64,000 nt of DNA from an uncultured Oscillospiraceae bacterium (GCA_934512135.1 CAKSWT010000001.1:124001-188000), one strand, 5' to 3'. Counted from the stretch's first letter, positions 41,289 to 50,164 are shown. Notes: generated by a model from the sequence alone, not told the origin. Program-made: numbers and translations.

Positions 41289-42401
41289 ATGGCAACTTAC
41301 ACTTGTTCCGTCCCCTGCCTGTTCGGGCTGGAGGGCATCGCCGCCCAGGAGCTTCGCCATCTGGACTTCCCGGAGGTTCAGGCGGAAAACGGCCGGGTTC
41401 TGTTTCAGGGAGATTTCTCCCATATCATCCGGGCCAATCTGAATCTGCGCACCGGAGAACGGGTGCTGCTCCGGCTGGCCTCCTTCCCGGCCCGAACCTT
41501 CGAGGAGCTTTTCCAGGGCGTGCTTCACACCCCTCTGGAGGAGTTTATTCCCAAGGACGGGGCGTTTCCCGTAAAGGGTCACTGTCTGAATTCCCAGCTC
41601 CACTCGGTTCCCGACTGCCAGGCCATTATTAAGAAGGCCGCCGCCAAGCGTCTGGGCGAGGCCTATCATGTGGGATGGCTTCCGGAGACCGGAAGCCTCT
41701 ATCAGCTGCAATTCTCCATGATGAAGGATCAGGTTGAGCTGTTTCTGGACACCACCGGACCGGGGCTCCACAAACGCGGCTATCGGGCAGTGGGCAACGA
41801 CGCCCCCCTTCGGGAGACCTTGGCCGCCGCCATGGTGACCCTCAGCCGCTACCGCGGACGGGAAAACTTTGTCGATCCCTTCTGCGGCTCCGGCACCATC
41901 GCCATTGAAGCGGCGATGATCGCCAAAAACCGCGCCCCGGGTATGCTCCGATCCTTCTCCTGTCAAAAGTGGCAGATGAGCCAGGATCGCCTCTGGCAAA
42001 ACGCCCGGGAGGAGGCCCTCAGCCGGGAATACCACGGAGATTACCGCATCTTCGCCTCGGACATCGACCCGAAGTCCCTGGCCATCGCCCGCTCCAACGC
42101 AAAAAAGGCCAGGGTGGACGACTGCATCACCTTCTCGGAGGCCGACGCCACAAAGCTGGTCCTGCCGGAGGGCAAAACGGTGGTGGTCACCAATCCCCCC
42201 TACGGCCAGAGAATGCTGGAGCAGCGGCAGGCTCAGCAGCTACTTCGGGCCTTTGGCCGCAATATGTCCGGCCAGCAGAACGCCGCAGCCTATATTATCT
42301 CCTCCGAGGAGGAGCTGGAGCGGTATTATGGCCGGCGGTGCCGGAAAAAGCGCAAGCTCTACAATGGCATGATCAAGTGCAATCTCTTTATGTACAACTG
42401 A
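41289..42401 (+). CDS. rlmL: THUMP-domain class I RNA methyltransferase (RlmL/YpsC type)
   Basis: A 370-residue protein: ferredoxin-like and THUMP region (residues 1-160, with TCSVPCLFGLEGIAAQEL at the start), then a Rossmann methyltransferase with FVDPFCGSGTIAIEAAMIA as SAM loop and TNPPYGQRM as the catalytic N-P-P-Y motif for N2-guanine. It probably methylates 23S rRNA. It is the first gene of an operon with polA, 14 bases apart. The YpsC-type short form lacks the second methyltransferase domain of E. coli RlmL. Confidence 0.9.
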   Translation: MATYTCSVPCLFGLEGIAAQELRHLDFPEVQAENGRVLFQGDFSHIIRANLNLRTGERVLLRLASFPARTFEELFQGVLHTPLEEFIPKDGAFPVKGHCLNSQLHSVPDCQAIIKKAAAKRLGEAYHVGWLPETGSLYQLQFSMMKDQVELFLDTTGPGLHKRGYRAVGNDAPLRETLAAAMVTLSRYRGRENFVDPFCGSGTIAIEAAMIAKNRAPGMLRSFSCQKWQMSQDRLWQNAREEALSREYHGDYRIFASDIDPKSLAIARSNAKKARVDDCITFSEADATKLVLPEGKTVVVTNPPYGQRMLEQRQAQQLLRAFGRNMSGQQNAAAYIISSEEELERYYGRRCRKKRKLYNGMIKCNLFMYN

Positions 42402-42415
42402 CGGAGGATATTCCC

Positions 42416-44992
42416 ATGAAACTGATGATTTTAGACGGCAATAGCATCATCAACCGTGCTTTCTACGGCGTGGGCTATCTCTCCTCCCGGTCCGGACAGC
42501 CCACCGGCGCCATTTACGGCTTTCTGAACATTATGCAGTCTCTGATGGACGAGGAGCAGCCGGATGCCCTGGCGGTGGCCTTTGATGAGAAGGGCCCCAC
42601 CTTCCGCCACCAGGCCTACGAGGGCTACAAGGCCACCCGCAAGCCTATGCCGGAGGATCTTGCCTCCCAGATGCCCATTCTCAAGGAGATTTTGGGCGCT
42701 ATGCACATTCCCATGTACTCCCTGCCCGGCTGGGAGGCCGACGATATCCTCGGCACTGCCGGACGGATCTGCGGAGAGACCGGCTGGGACTGTGTGGTGG
42801 TCACCGGGGATCGAGACTCCCTTCAGCTGGTGGATGACCATGTCACCGTTAAGCTCATCACCACAAAGGGCGGAAAAACCCAGTCCGTCAACTATACCCC
42901 TGCCCTGTTCCAGGAGGAATACGGCTTTCCCCCTCGGGGACTCATTGACCTAAAGGCCCTGATGGGCGACCCCTCAGACAACTATCCCGGCGTACCGGGC
43001 ATCGGCGAAAAAACCGCCAAGGACCTGATGCGCCGATTCGGCTCCCTGGACCAGGTCTATGCCCACGCCCAGGACGACGCCCTGAAGCCGGCGGTACAGC
43101 GCAAGCTTTCCCAGGGCAAGGACTCCGCTTATCAGAGCTATGATCTGGCCACCATTCGCCGCTCGGCGCCGGTGGACTTTGTGCCGGAGCAGAATCTTGT
43201 GGCAAAATGGGACCGGACCAAGGTTTTGGAGCTGTTCCGGCAGCTGGAGTTTGGCCGTCTCATTGACAAATACCGGCTGCTGGAGCCGGACTGCGACGAC
43301 TGCCCCATGGAAGAGCAGTCCCCCGCCAATGTGGTGGTCCTGGACGCCCAGGGCCTGACCACGCTACAGCCCCTTCTCTCCGGCACTGCCCCTGTGGCCG
43401 TGGCCGTCTCCGATGACCTGGAGGAGCTGGCCATCGCCGCCGGAGATACGGTTTACACCGCCTCCTCCACGGAACTGGGGCTAATGGACTATCCTCCTCT
43501 GCTGGAGGCGGTCTGGGCCAGCAAGGTCCCAAAATACGCTCACGACAGCAAGTCCATCCGCAGTCATCTTCTGTCCCGGAATATCACCGCCCAGGCCATC
43601 GCCTACGACACGGCCCTGGCGGCCTATTTGCTGGAGCCTGCCCGTTCCAAATACCCGCCGGTGGCCCTCTGTCAGCAGTATTGCCAGCGGACACTGTCAG
43701 AGGACATTTCCGGTCAGGCCCAGGCAATCTACCTTTTGGCGGAAGCCCTTCCGGCGCTGGTCCGGGACCATGGCATGGAGGCGGTCTACCGGGACATTGA
43801 CCTGCCCCTTTGCCGGGTTTTGGCCCAGATGGAGCACGCAGGGATCGCCGTGGACCGGGACACCCTCACGGCCTTTGGCGCCATGCTCTCCCAGCGGATT
43901 GCCGACTGCGAGAGCTTGATCTACGGATATGCCGACGGCCCCTTCAACATCAATTCCACCAAGCAGCTGGGCACGCTGCTCTTCGAGACCCTGGGGCTGC
44001 CCCACGGGAAAAAGACCAAATCCGGCTACTCCACCAATATCGACGTACTGGAGGGACTCCGGGACAAGCACCCCATCATTCCCGCCATTATGGACTATCG
44101 GATGCTCACCAAGCTCCATTCCACCTACGCCGAGGGACTATTGAAGGTGATCGGCCCCGACGGCCGGATTCACTCCACCTTCCAAAACATGGTCACCGCC
44201 ACCGGCCGGCTGAGCTCCACGGATCCCAACCTGCAAAACATCCCCGTGCGCACAGAGCTGGGCGGCGAAATCCGAAAAATGTTCGTGCCTGCCCCGGGTC
44301 ATGTGCTGGTGGATGCGGACTACAGCCAAATCGAGCTGCGCGTTCTGGCCCATATCGCCGACGATCAGGCCATGCAGGAGGCCTTCCGCTCCGGTGAGGA
44401 CTTTCACACCCTAACCGCCGCCACGGTCTTTGGGGTGGCCCCGGAGGACGTGACCCCTCAGATGCGAAGAAGCGCCAAGGCCGTAAACTTCGGCATCGTC
44501 TACGGCATCTCCGATTTCTCCCTGGCCGGTGACATCGGCGTCTCCCGGAAGGAGGCCAAGGCCTATATCGACGGCTATCTGGACCACTACCAGGGCGTAA
44601 GGGAGTATATGAAAACCGTGGTGGAGCAGGCCAGAGAAACCGGTTATGTGGAAACCCTCTATGGCCGCCGCCGGGCCCTGCCGGAGCTCCACAGCAGCAA
44701 TTATAACGTCCGCACCGGCGCTGAACGCATGGCGCTAAACACCCCCATTCAGGGCACCGCCGCCGACATCATCAAGCTGGCCATGATCCGGGTCCAGCGG
44801 CGCATGGAGCAGGAGGGACTGGAGGCCCGTCTGGTGCTCCAGGTCCACGACGAGCTCATCGTGGAATGCTCGGAAGCCGAGGAGGCCCAGGTGCTCACTC
44901 TGGTGACCGAGGAAATGCAGGCCGCCGCTGACCTAAAGGTCCCCCTGGTGGCCGAGGCTCACGCCGGGAAGAACTGGTATGCGGCAAAGTAA
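42416..44992 (+). CDS. polA: DNA polymerase I
   Basis: An 858-residue polymerase. The 5' nuclease domain occupies residues 1-290 (LILDGNSIINRAFYGV-like start, VTGDRDSLQLV, GVPGIGEKTA). The 3'-5' exonuclease domain (about 300-460) has lost the D-x-E and other acidic motifs, as in many Firmicutes and Taq, so proofreading is absent. The polymerase domain shows motif A DADYSQIELRVLAH, motif B RRSAKAVNFGIVYGIS and motif C QVHDELIVE. It fills gaps in repair and Okazaki fragments. The ATG at 42416 follows GGAGGATATTCCC; upstream frame extension into rlmL is chance. Confidence 0.96.
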   Translation: MKLMILDGNSIINRAFYGVGYLSSRSGQPTGAIYGFLNIMQSLMDEEQPDALAVAFDEKGPTFRHQAYEGYKATRKPMPEDLASQMPILKEILGAMHIPMYSLPGWEADDILGTAGRICGETGWDCVVVTGDRDSLQLVDDHVTVKLITTKGGKTQSVNYTPALFQEEYGFPPRGLIDLKALMGDPSDNYPGVPGIGEKTAKDLMRRFGSLDQVYAHAQDDALKPAVQRKLSQGKDSAYQSYDLATIRRSAPVDFVPEQNLVAKWDRTKVLELFRQLEFGRLIDKYRLLEPDCDDCPMEEQSPANVVVLDAQGLTTLQPLLSGTAPVAVAVSDDLEELAIAAGDTVYTASSTELGLMDYPPLLEAVWASKVPKYAHDSKSIRSHLLSRNITAQAIAYDTALAAYLLEPARSKYPPVALCQQYCQRTLSEDISGQAQAIYLLAEALPALVRDHGMEAVYRDIDLPLCRVLAQMEHAGIAVDRDTLTAFGAMLSQRIADCESLIYGYADGPFNINSTKQLGTLLFETLGLPHGKKTKSGYSTNIDVLEGLRDKHPIIPAIMDYRMLTKLHSTYAEGLLKVIGPDGRIHSTFQNMVTATGRLSSTDPNLQNIPVRTELGGEIRKMFVPAPGHVLVDADYSQIELRVLAHIADDQAMQEAFRSGEDFHTLTAATVFGVAPEDVTPQMRRSAKAVNFGIVYGISDFSLAGDIGVSRKEAKAYIDGYLDHYQGVREYMKTVVEQARETGYVETLYGRRRALPELHSSNYNVRTGAERMALNTPIQGTAADIIKLAMIRVQRRMEQEGLEARLVLQVHDELIVECSEAEEAQVLTLVTEEMQAAADLKVPLVAEAHAGKNWYAAK

Positions 44993-45013
44993 TAATCATA
45001 AGGAGGCGACACC

Positions 45014-45481
45014 ATGACCATTGTCCCCATGACCGACCAGACCGTCCCTCAGGTGGCGGCCCTGGAGGCGGCCTCCTTCTCCACCCCCTGGAGCCGCCGA
45101 TCCATCGAGGAGGAGCTGTCCAACCCCTGGGCCATCTGGCTGGTTGCCCAGGAGGACACGGCCCTGGCCGGATATCTGGGTGTCCAATACGGACCGGACG
45201 GGGGAGATATTCTCACCATTGCCACAGCACCGGACTATCGTGGCCGAGGTGTGGCCAAAGGCCTGATTGCGGCCATGACTCAGCTGCTCCGCGACAAGGA
45301 TCTGCAGTGGCTGACCCTGGAGGTCCGTCCCTCCAATACCGCGGCGCTGGGGCTGTATACCGCCCTGGGCTTTCGTTCCGTGGGACGCCGCCCCCGATAT
45401 TACCAGCATCCCACAGAGGATGCCATTTTGATGACCCTGTATTTTAAGGAGGATAACAGCCATGCTGATCTTGGGAATTGA
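45014..45481 (+). CDS. rimI: Ribosomal protein S18 alanine N-acetyltransferase
   Basis: A 155-residue GNAT acetyltransferase with the acetyl-CoA loop APDYRGRGVAKGLI and the C-terminal LEVRPSNTAALGLYTALGF, both typical of RimI. It lies 21 bases after polA and its 3' end overlaps tsaD by 20 bases. The rimI-tsaD pairing is widespread and supports the call over a generic GNAT. AAGGAGGCGACACC is the ribosome site. Confidence 0.9.
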   Translation: MTIVPMTDQTVPQVAALEAASFSTPWSRRSIEEELSNPWAIWLVAQEDTALAGYLGVQYGPDGGDILTIATAPDYRGRGVAKGLIAAMTQLLRDKDLQWLTLEVRPSNTAALGLYTALGFRSVGRRPRYYQHPTEDAILMTLYFKEDNSHADLGN

Positions 45482-46481
45482 GAGCTCCTGCGATGAGACC
45501 GCCGTGTCGGTGGCCCGGGATGGCCGGGAGATATTGTCGAACTGCGTACTCAGCCAGATCGACATGCATACAATCTACGGCGGCGTTGTCCCGGAGATCG
45601 CCTCCCGAAAGCATATCGAAGCCATTGCCGGGCTGGCAGACCAAGCGCTCCAGGCGGCAGGCATCACCCGTCAAGATTTGGATGCCATTGCCGTGACCTA
45701 TGCCCCGGGGCTGATTGGCGCCCTATTGGTAGGCGTGAATTTCGCCAAGGCCGCTGCCCTGGCCCTGAACATCCCTTTGATTCCCGTCCACCACATTCGA
45801 GGACACATTGCTGCCAACTATATTGCCTTCCCGGAGTTGGAGCCCCCCTTTGTGTGCCTGTCCGTATCGGGAGGAAACTCCCTGATCTTGGATGTTCGGG
45901 ATTACACCGACACCCGCGTCATGGGCTCTACCCGGGATGATGCCGCCGGGGAGTGTTTTGACAAAATCGCCCGGGTCCTGGGCATGCCCTATCCCGGCGG
46001 CAAGGCGCTGGATGAGCGGAGCGCAGGGGGCAACCCGGAAGCCTATCCCCTGCCTCGGACCAAGGTCTCCGGCTATGACATGAGCTTCTCAGGGCTGAAA
46101 ACCGCCACGCTGAACATCATCCACAACGCCCAGCAGCGCGGGGATCCTCTCAACGTGCCGGACCTCTGTGCAGGCTTCGTCTCCGCCGTAGTGGAGATGC
46201 TGGTGCCCCGAACCATGGAGGCCCTGAAGGAAACCGGATACCAAAAGCTGGCCGTAGCCGGCGGTGTGGCCGCCAACAGTCATATACGGGCTGCCTTCCA
46301 GCGCCAGTGCCAGGCCGTCGGCGCCCAGCTGTACATGCCGCCACTGACCCTATGCGGCGACAACGGGGCCATGATCGCCTGTCAGGGCTATTATGAGTAT
46401 CTGGCCGGGCACACCGCCGGTCAGGAGCTCAACGCCGTGGCCTCTCTCACCCCGGAACGGGGCAGTTATGGAGGAAAATGA
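45462..46481 (+). CDS. tsaD: tRNA N6-adenosine threonylcarbamoyltransferase TsaD
   Basis: A 339-residue ASKHA-fold protein of normal TsaD length: GIESSCDETAVSVARDG at the start, the metal-binding HHIRGHIAANY near residue 110, SVSGGNS, and VAGGVAANSHIR. With TsaB/TsaE it places the threonylcarbamoyl group on A37 of ANN-decoding tRNAs; a tRNA-Thr gene lies just downstream by coincidence. It starts at an ATG 20 bases inside rimI, with AAGGAGGATAACAGCC. Confidence 0.96.
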   Translation: MLILGIESSCDETAVSVARDGREILSNCVLSQIDMHTIYGGVVPEIASRKHIEAIAGLADQALQAAGITRQDLDAIAVTYAPGLIGALLVGVNFAKAAALALNIPLIPVHHIRGHIAANYIAFPELEPPFVCLSVSGGNSLILDVRDYTDTRVMGSTRDDAAGECFDKIARVLGMPYPGGKALDERSAGGNPEAYPLPRTKVSGYDMSFSGLKTATLNIIHNAQQRGDPLNVPDLCAGFVSAVVEMLVPRTMEALKETGYQKLAVAGGVAANSHIRAAFQRQCQAVGAQLYMPPLTLCGDNGAMIACQGYYEYLAGHTAGQELNAVASLTPERGSYGGK

Positions 46482-46579
46482 CCTAAATTATTCTCGAACT
46501 TTTCGGATATTTTTCTTGACAGGTTTTCATTTTTCGGCTTATGTAAACTCAAAATACGCCTTGGGTGGTGCAAAACCTC

Positions 46580-46682
46580 TGTGGAGAGTTTTGTGGATAA
46601 GTTGAAAACCCCCGGTTTGGCGATGGGAAACCGCCGTTTTTCTGTGGATAACTCTGTGGAAACTGTGGATAACTTATGCACA
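46580..46682. promoter_or_regulatory. Cluster of DnaA boxes with AT-rich flanks
   Basis: Three perfect DnaA boxes, TGTGGATAA, occur at 46592-46600, 46643-46651 and 46664-46672, all in the same direction. Near matches are TGTGGAGAG at 46580, TGTGGAAAC at 46654 and, inverted, TTATGCACA at 46674. The flanks 46490-46560 and 46683-46730 are AT-rich and both hold TTATGTAAACT. It fills the space between tsaD and tRNA-Thr. It may titrate DnaA or form a DnaA-controlled region; dnaA/dnaN are not nearby, so it is not shown to be oriC. Confidence 0.72.
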
Positions 46683-46790
46683 CCCTATTTTCCGATATTT
46701 TTATGTAAACTTTTTGTCATTTTCTCAGAGGCCTCCCCTGCCTGAGCTTCTGCATCAATCTATGCAGGCGCCGTCATTCACAAAAAGGAC

Positions 46791-46819
46791 TTGACGTGGG
46801 CGGCGCTTCATGCTAGAAT
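46791..46819 (+). promoter_or_regulatory. Promoter of tRNA-Thr
   Basis: TTGACG, 17-base spacer, TAGAAT, 12 bases before the mature tRNA. Confidence 0.75.
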
Positions 46820-46831
46820 AAATGAGTTAAC

Positions 46832-46907
46832 GCTGGTATAGCTCAGTCGGTAGAGCAGCTGATTCGTAATCAGCAGGTCGTGTGTTCGAGTCACATTACC
46901 AGCTCCA
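46832..46907 (+). tRNA. tRNA-Thr (anticodon CGT)
   Basis: Acceptor stem GCTGGTA/TACCAGC, D arm with AGCTCAGTCGGTAGAGC, anticodon stem GCTGA/TCAGC around loop TTCGTAA, T loop TTCGAGT, and encoded CCA. The anticodon CGT reads ACG threonine codons. Confidence 0.96.
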
Positions 46908-47036
46908 TCCCCATGGAATCCTTTGATTCCATGGGGTTCCCTTTTATTTAACATCCTCGGGCGGAATAAATCCGCCCTGTGACCGAAGGAAATGCCTGTG
47001 GTATGGGGACTCGGCTACGCCGAGATTTACGGCGGA
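46905..47036 (+). repeat. 130-bp repeat, copy 1 (includes tRNA terminator hairpin)
   Basis: Begins in the CCA end of tRNA-Thr. It contains the CCCCATGGAATC/GATTCCATGGGG stem that probably ends tRNA transcription, GGGCGGA/TCCGCCC, and a CTCGGC/GCCGAG stem. It matches 48826-48956 at roughly 85-90% of positions. Confidence 0.85.
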
Positions 47037-47185
47037 CCCGCTGCTTCATTTTCATCTTGACGTTTTGGAGTATTTTTGCTTAAATATTAGTGTTAATTTG
47101 AAATATTTTTATAAAAGCGAGGATTCCTGCTGAATAATTCATTATTTTTGGTAGGAAGCATCATCATGAATAGAGGGTGAACTCC

Positions 47186-47371
47186 ATGTCATGTGAAAAT
47201 CAAAGACCCTGCGCCTGCCGCAACGTCGGCTGCAAAAATCACGGCCGCTGCTGCGCCTGTGTTGCAACCCATCGAGAACGGGGCAATCTTCCATTCTGCC
47301 TCTATACCCCCAAACAAATTGCAGAAATGGAGCAAAATCGCCCGAAAATTCCGCCACCGGATCATCATTAA
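47186..47371 (+). CDS. Small cysteine-rich protein (DUF6485-like)
   Basis: A 61-residue protein with eight cysteines in the order C-C-C-C then CC-C and a last C (CENQRPCACRNVGCKNH, GRCCACVATHRERGNLPFC). It resembles the short Cys-rich proteins annotated DUF6485 in Clostridia, which are likely zinc-binding. The ATG at 47186 follows AGAGGGTGAACTCC. It is 26 bases upstream of a MATE gene and probably co-transcribed with it. Function unknown. Confidence 0.7.
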   Translation: MSCENQRPCACRNVGCKNHGRCCACVATHRERGNLPFCLYTPKQIAEMEQNRPKIPPPDHH

Positions 47372-47397
47372 ACATCACGCAAGCAGGAGGACCGTAC

Positions 47398-48738
47398 ATG
47401 GAACAGGATCTTACACAAGGATCAATCTCAAAAGTTTTGCTCAGATTTGTGCTGCCGTTTTTGGGCGCATCCATTCTGCAATTTCTTTACTCGGTTGTTG
47501 ACATGATAATCGTAGGACAATTTGCCGATGCCGCAGCAATTTCAGCCGTCAACACCTCCGGCCAAATCATGCAGCTCATCATCGGCCTGATTTCCGGAAT
47601 CGCCACCGGCGGCACCGTTTTAATTGGGCAGCACGTAGGGGCAAAACGCTATCCCTCCGTTAGTTCCGTGGCGCAGGCGCTTCTGGCGCTTTGCCTGGGG
47701 CTTGGCGTTCTGCTCACAGCGGTCTTTCTCGCCGGGAACCATTTCATCATCTCCATCATGCAGGTTCCGGCAGCGGCAGTCCTGCCGGCTCAGGAATACC
47801 TGCGCATTACCAGCCTGGGGATTCTTTTTATCGCCGGATATAACGGTATTTCCGCAATTCTCCGGGGCCTGGGGGATTCCAAACGCCCCATGTATTTTGT
47901 GGGCTGCTCCTGTATTCTCAATATTTTTGGAGACTTGCTGCTGGTTGGCGGATTCCGAATGGGCGCCGCCGGTGCCGCACTGGCAACCATGCTTTCTCAA
48001 GCAGTTGCCTGTATTCTGGCTCTGCTGTTTCTCCTTCGCGGAACGCTGCCGTTCCCATTTTCCTGCAATCCTCGGAAGGCGCAGCCCGCGATCATGGGGC
48101 AGGTGCTCCACCTTGGCATTCCCCTGGCTGCACAGGATGTGCTGGTGAATCTCTCCTTCGTCATGATTACGGCCATCGTCAACCACATGGGCCTGACTCA
48201 GTCCGCCGCAGTGGGCGTGGTAGAGCGTATTATCGGCTTTGGTATGCTGATTCCCATCGCCTTCCTCTCGGCGCTGTCCGCATTCACGGCGCAAAATGTG
48301 GGCGCCGGTGAGCTGGAGCGGACAAAATCCGGCCTAAAGCTCTCGATTTTGCTTTGTCTCGTTGTGACCGGAGTCTTTACTGGACTGATTGAGTGCTTCC
48401 CCGGTGCTGCCTCCAGACTGTTTACCAGTGACCGCGCCGTTGTGTCCAACTGCATTCTCTATCTACGCACCTATTCGTTGGATATTCTAATGGTATCCTT
48501 CGTATTTTGCTTCAACGGATTTTTCTCCGGCTATGGAAAGACCACCTTTACCATGCTCAACTGCGTTCTTTCCACGTTTTTGGTTCGGGTTCCACTGGTC
48601 TATCTGTTCAGTATTCTTCCGAATACCAGCTTGCTGCTCATCGGCATTGCCGCACCAACGGCCTCTCTGGTTCAAATCATTATGCAGCTAGTTTACTACC
48701 GTGCAGGCAGTTGGAAGCGCATAGAACAAGTCTCATAA
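47398..48738 (+). CDS. MATE-family multidrug exporter
   Basis: A 446-residue protein with twelve membrane helices (start: DLTQGSISKVLLRFVLPFLG; ILRGLGDSKRPMYFVGCS in the middle). It is a drug/sodium or drug/proton antiporter. Codon use is more AT-rich than in the MATE gene at 39731. Together with the Cys-rich gene it lies between two copies of a 130-bp repeat, which suggests the pair arrived as a cassette. GGAGGACCGTAC is the ribosome site. Confidence 0.92.
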   Translation: MEQDLTQGSISKVLLRFVLPFLGASILQFLYSVVDMIIVGQFADAAAISAVNTSGQIMQLIIGLISGIATGGTVLIGQHVGAKRYPSVSSVAQALLALCLGLGVLLTAVFLAGNHFIISIMQVPAAAVLPAQEYLRITSLGILFIAGYNGISAILRGLGDSKRPMYFVGCSCILNIFGDLLLVGGFRMGAAGAALATMLSQAVACILALLFLLRGTLPFPFSCNPRKAQPAIMGQVLHLGIPLAAQDVLVNLSFVMITAIVNHMGLTQSAAVGVVERIIGFGMLIPIAFLSALSAFTAQNVGAGELERTKSGLKLSILLCLVVTGVFTGLIECFPGAASRLFTSDRAVVSNCILYLRTYSLDILMVSFVFCFNGFFSGYGKTTFTMLNCVLSTFLVRVPLVYLFSILPNTSLLLIGIAAPTASLVQIIMQLVYYRAGSWKRIEQVS

Positions 48739-48803
48739 ACACAGAAACGAATATTGTGATTACGATATGCCGCTTAATTGGATCAATTGAGTTCAAATGA
48801 GTG

Positions 48804-48819
48804 ATATCTATTTTGTCCT
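48804..48819 (+). repeat. 16-bp direct repeat, copy 1
   Basis: ATATCTATTTTGTCCT, identical to 48992-49007. The pair brackets the second copy of the 130-bp repeat. Confidence 0.85.
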
Positions 48820-48825
48820 ACATAC

Positions 48826-48956
48826 CCATCCCCATGGAATCATTGAATTCCATGGGGACCCCTTTTATTTAACACCCTCGGGCGGAATGAATCCCCCTGT
48901 GACCGAAGGAAATGCCTGTGGTACGGGAACTCGGCTACGCCGAGATTCACGGTGGG
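48826..48956 (+). repeat. 130-bp repeat, copy 2
   Basis: Downstream of the MATE gene; keeps the CCCCATGGAAT...ATTCCATGGGG hairpin, CTCGGGCGGAAT, GTGACCGAAGGAAATGCC and the CTCGGCTACGCCGAG stem of copy 1 at 46905, with scattered changes. No tRNA precedes this copy. Confidence 0.85.
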
Positions 48957-48991
48957 CTCCCGCCGGCGGTCAGAAGACCGCAGAGCCAAAA

Positions 48992-49007
48992 ATATCTATT
49001 TTGTCCT
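48992..49007 (+). repeat. 16-bp direct repeat, copy 2
   Basis: Identical to 48804-48819. The rest of the gene-free stretch 48739-49294 holds a GCCGGGCTGGGC stretch with a T tract near 49068 and no supported gene. Confidence 0.85.
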
Positions 49008-49209
49008 GTATCGCCACGCCGTTGCTCATTCACTTCGTCACTCCTCCTTTTCAATCGCACCCCGCCGGGCTGGGCTTTTTTGCGGTCTCTGAAAAAATAG
49101 CAGCACTACGCTGATCCTATAGATCATCTTTGAGGCCCCTGCGTTCATCTTATCATCTGCCATAGCAAGTGCTTGGGCACTTCCACTTTAATTGGTAGCA
49201 CCAATACAA

Positions 49210-49256
49210 AAGACGAGATTCGGAACCCCCTTGGGGCTCCAAATTTCGTCTTTTTG
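49210..49256 (-). terminator. Terminator of the dpp-yitT operon
   Basis: A long imperfect stem (AAGACGAGATT...AAATTTCGTCTT, with inner CCCC/GGGG) carrying TCTTTT on both sides, about 40 bases after the yitT stop. Confidence 0.8.
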
Positions 49257-49294
49257 AGGTGCTTTTTTCAATGCTCCCGTCTGTTCTTAATTCT

Positions 49295-50164
49295 CTAGCG
49301 ATAGGCTTTGTCCATAGAAAAGCCACGACCACTGACCTCACTTACCCGGCTTACTACCACGAAGCTTTCGGGATCAGTCTCGCGAATCAGTTTTTCCAGT
49401 CTTGGCAGTTCCCGATTGGAAATGACACTGAAGACCAATTCTGTATCATTCTTCAGATATCCGCCCTGCGCATGGATAATGGTAACGCCTCGATCTAATT
49501 CCGACAGAATTCTTTCTCGGATCTCGTCTGCCTTCAGGCTGACCACCTTCACCTCTGTTTTAGAGGTACCTGACAGAATCAGTCGATCCAACACCACCGT
49601 ATAGATCAGCACCAGCGCAATGCCATACAGTGCCATATCCATGCTGTTATAGGGGATCTGCACCAGCAGAATGCCGAAGTCAAATACATAGAGGGACACG
49701 GAAACAGGGATTTTCAAATACCGCTCCAGAATCAGTGGTGGAATATCCATTCCTCCGCTGGAAGCGCCAGCACGGATGATAATGCTAAGAGAAAGTCCAA
49801 TTCCAAGCCCGGAAAACAGCACATTCAGAAATACATCCTGTGTCAGCACCATATCTCCCAACAGCCGTTCCAGTACCCGCAGAGAAAGCGGATAGGCAAA
49901 GGTACTGATCACCGTTGTAATGGCAAACTGCTTTCCCAACAGCAGCAACCCCAGCAAAAGCATCGCAATGCCAAAGATCAATACGGTCAGGGAGACGGAA
50001 ATTCCCCAATAGTGATTCATGGCCAGCGCAATTCCTGTAGTTCCGCCGGTGATCAGTCCGGATGGGATCAGAAAAAGTCTTGCAGTCAGCGCATAAAGCA
50101 CGTTTCCGGCAATCACACACATACCAGAGGCGCATGCGTGAATTATTTTGTTTCCATTGTGCAC
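49295..50164 (-). CDS. yitT: YitT-family membrane protein (DUF161/DUF2179)
   Basis: A 289-residue protein with five to six membrane helices (motif IPSGLITGGTTGIALAM, then AGASSGGMDIPPLIL) and a C-terminal DUF2179 domain (RVTIIHAQGGYLKNDTELVFSVIS-like). The family is common in Firmicutes; its transport role is unknown. A GTG start at 50164 follows AAGGAGCGCTTTT. It is the last gene of the operon beginning at 56213. Confidence 0.88.
   Translation of the reverse strand: MHNGNKIIHACASGMCVIAGNVLYALTARLFLIPSGLITGGTTGIALAMNHYWGISVSLTVLIFGIAMLLLGLLLLGKQFAITTVISTFAYPLSLRVLERLLGDMVLTQDVFLNVLFSGLGIGLSLSIIIRAGASSGGMDIPPLILERYLKIPVSVSLYVFDFGILLVQIPYNSMDMALYGIALVLIYTVVLDRLILSGTSKTEVKVVSLKADEIRERILSELDRGVTIIHAQGGYLKNDTELVFSVISNRELPRLEKLIRETDPESFVVVSRVSEVSGRGFSMDKAYR

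Noticed and set aside
41969..42415. Upstream extension of polA
   Set aside because: It overlaps the rlmL-like gene in another frame; the ATG at 42416 has GGAGGATATTCCC and gives the family N-terminus.
46466..46681. Minus-strand frame with LSTELSTE-like repeats
   Set aside because: The repeats are simply translated DnaA boxes; no ribosome site and an AT-rich non-coding context.
46580..46730. Chromosomal origin oriC
   Set aside because: dnaA, dnaN, rpmH or gyrase genes are absent and skew cannot be measured here; recorded only as a DnaA-box cluster.
46905..48956. CRISPR array or insertion sequence formed by the 130-bp repeats
   Set aside because: Only two diverged copies 1.9 kb apart, no regular spacers, no transposase and no cas gene.
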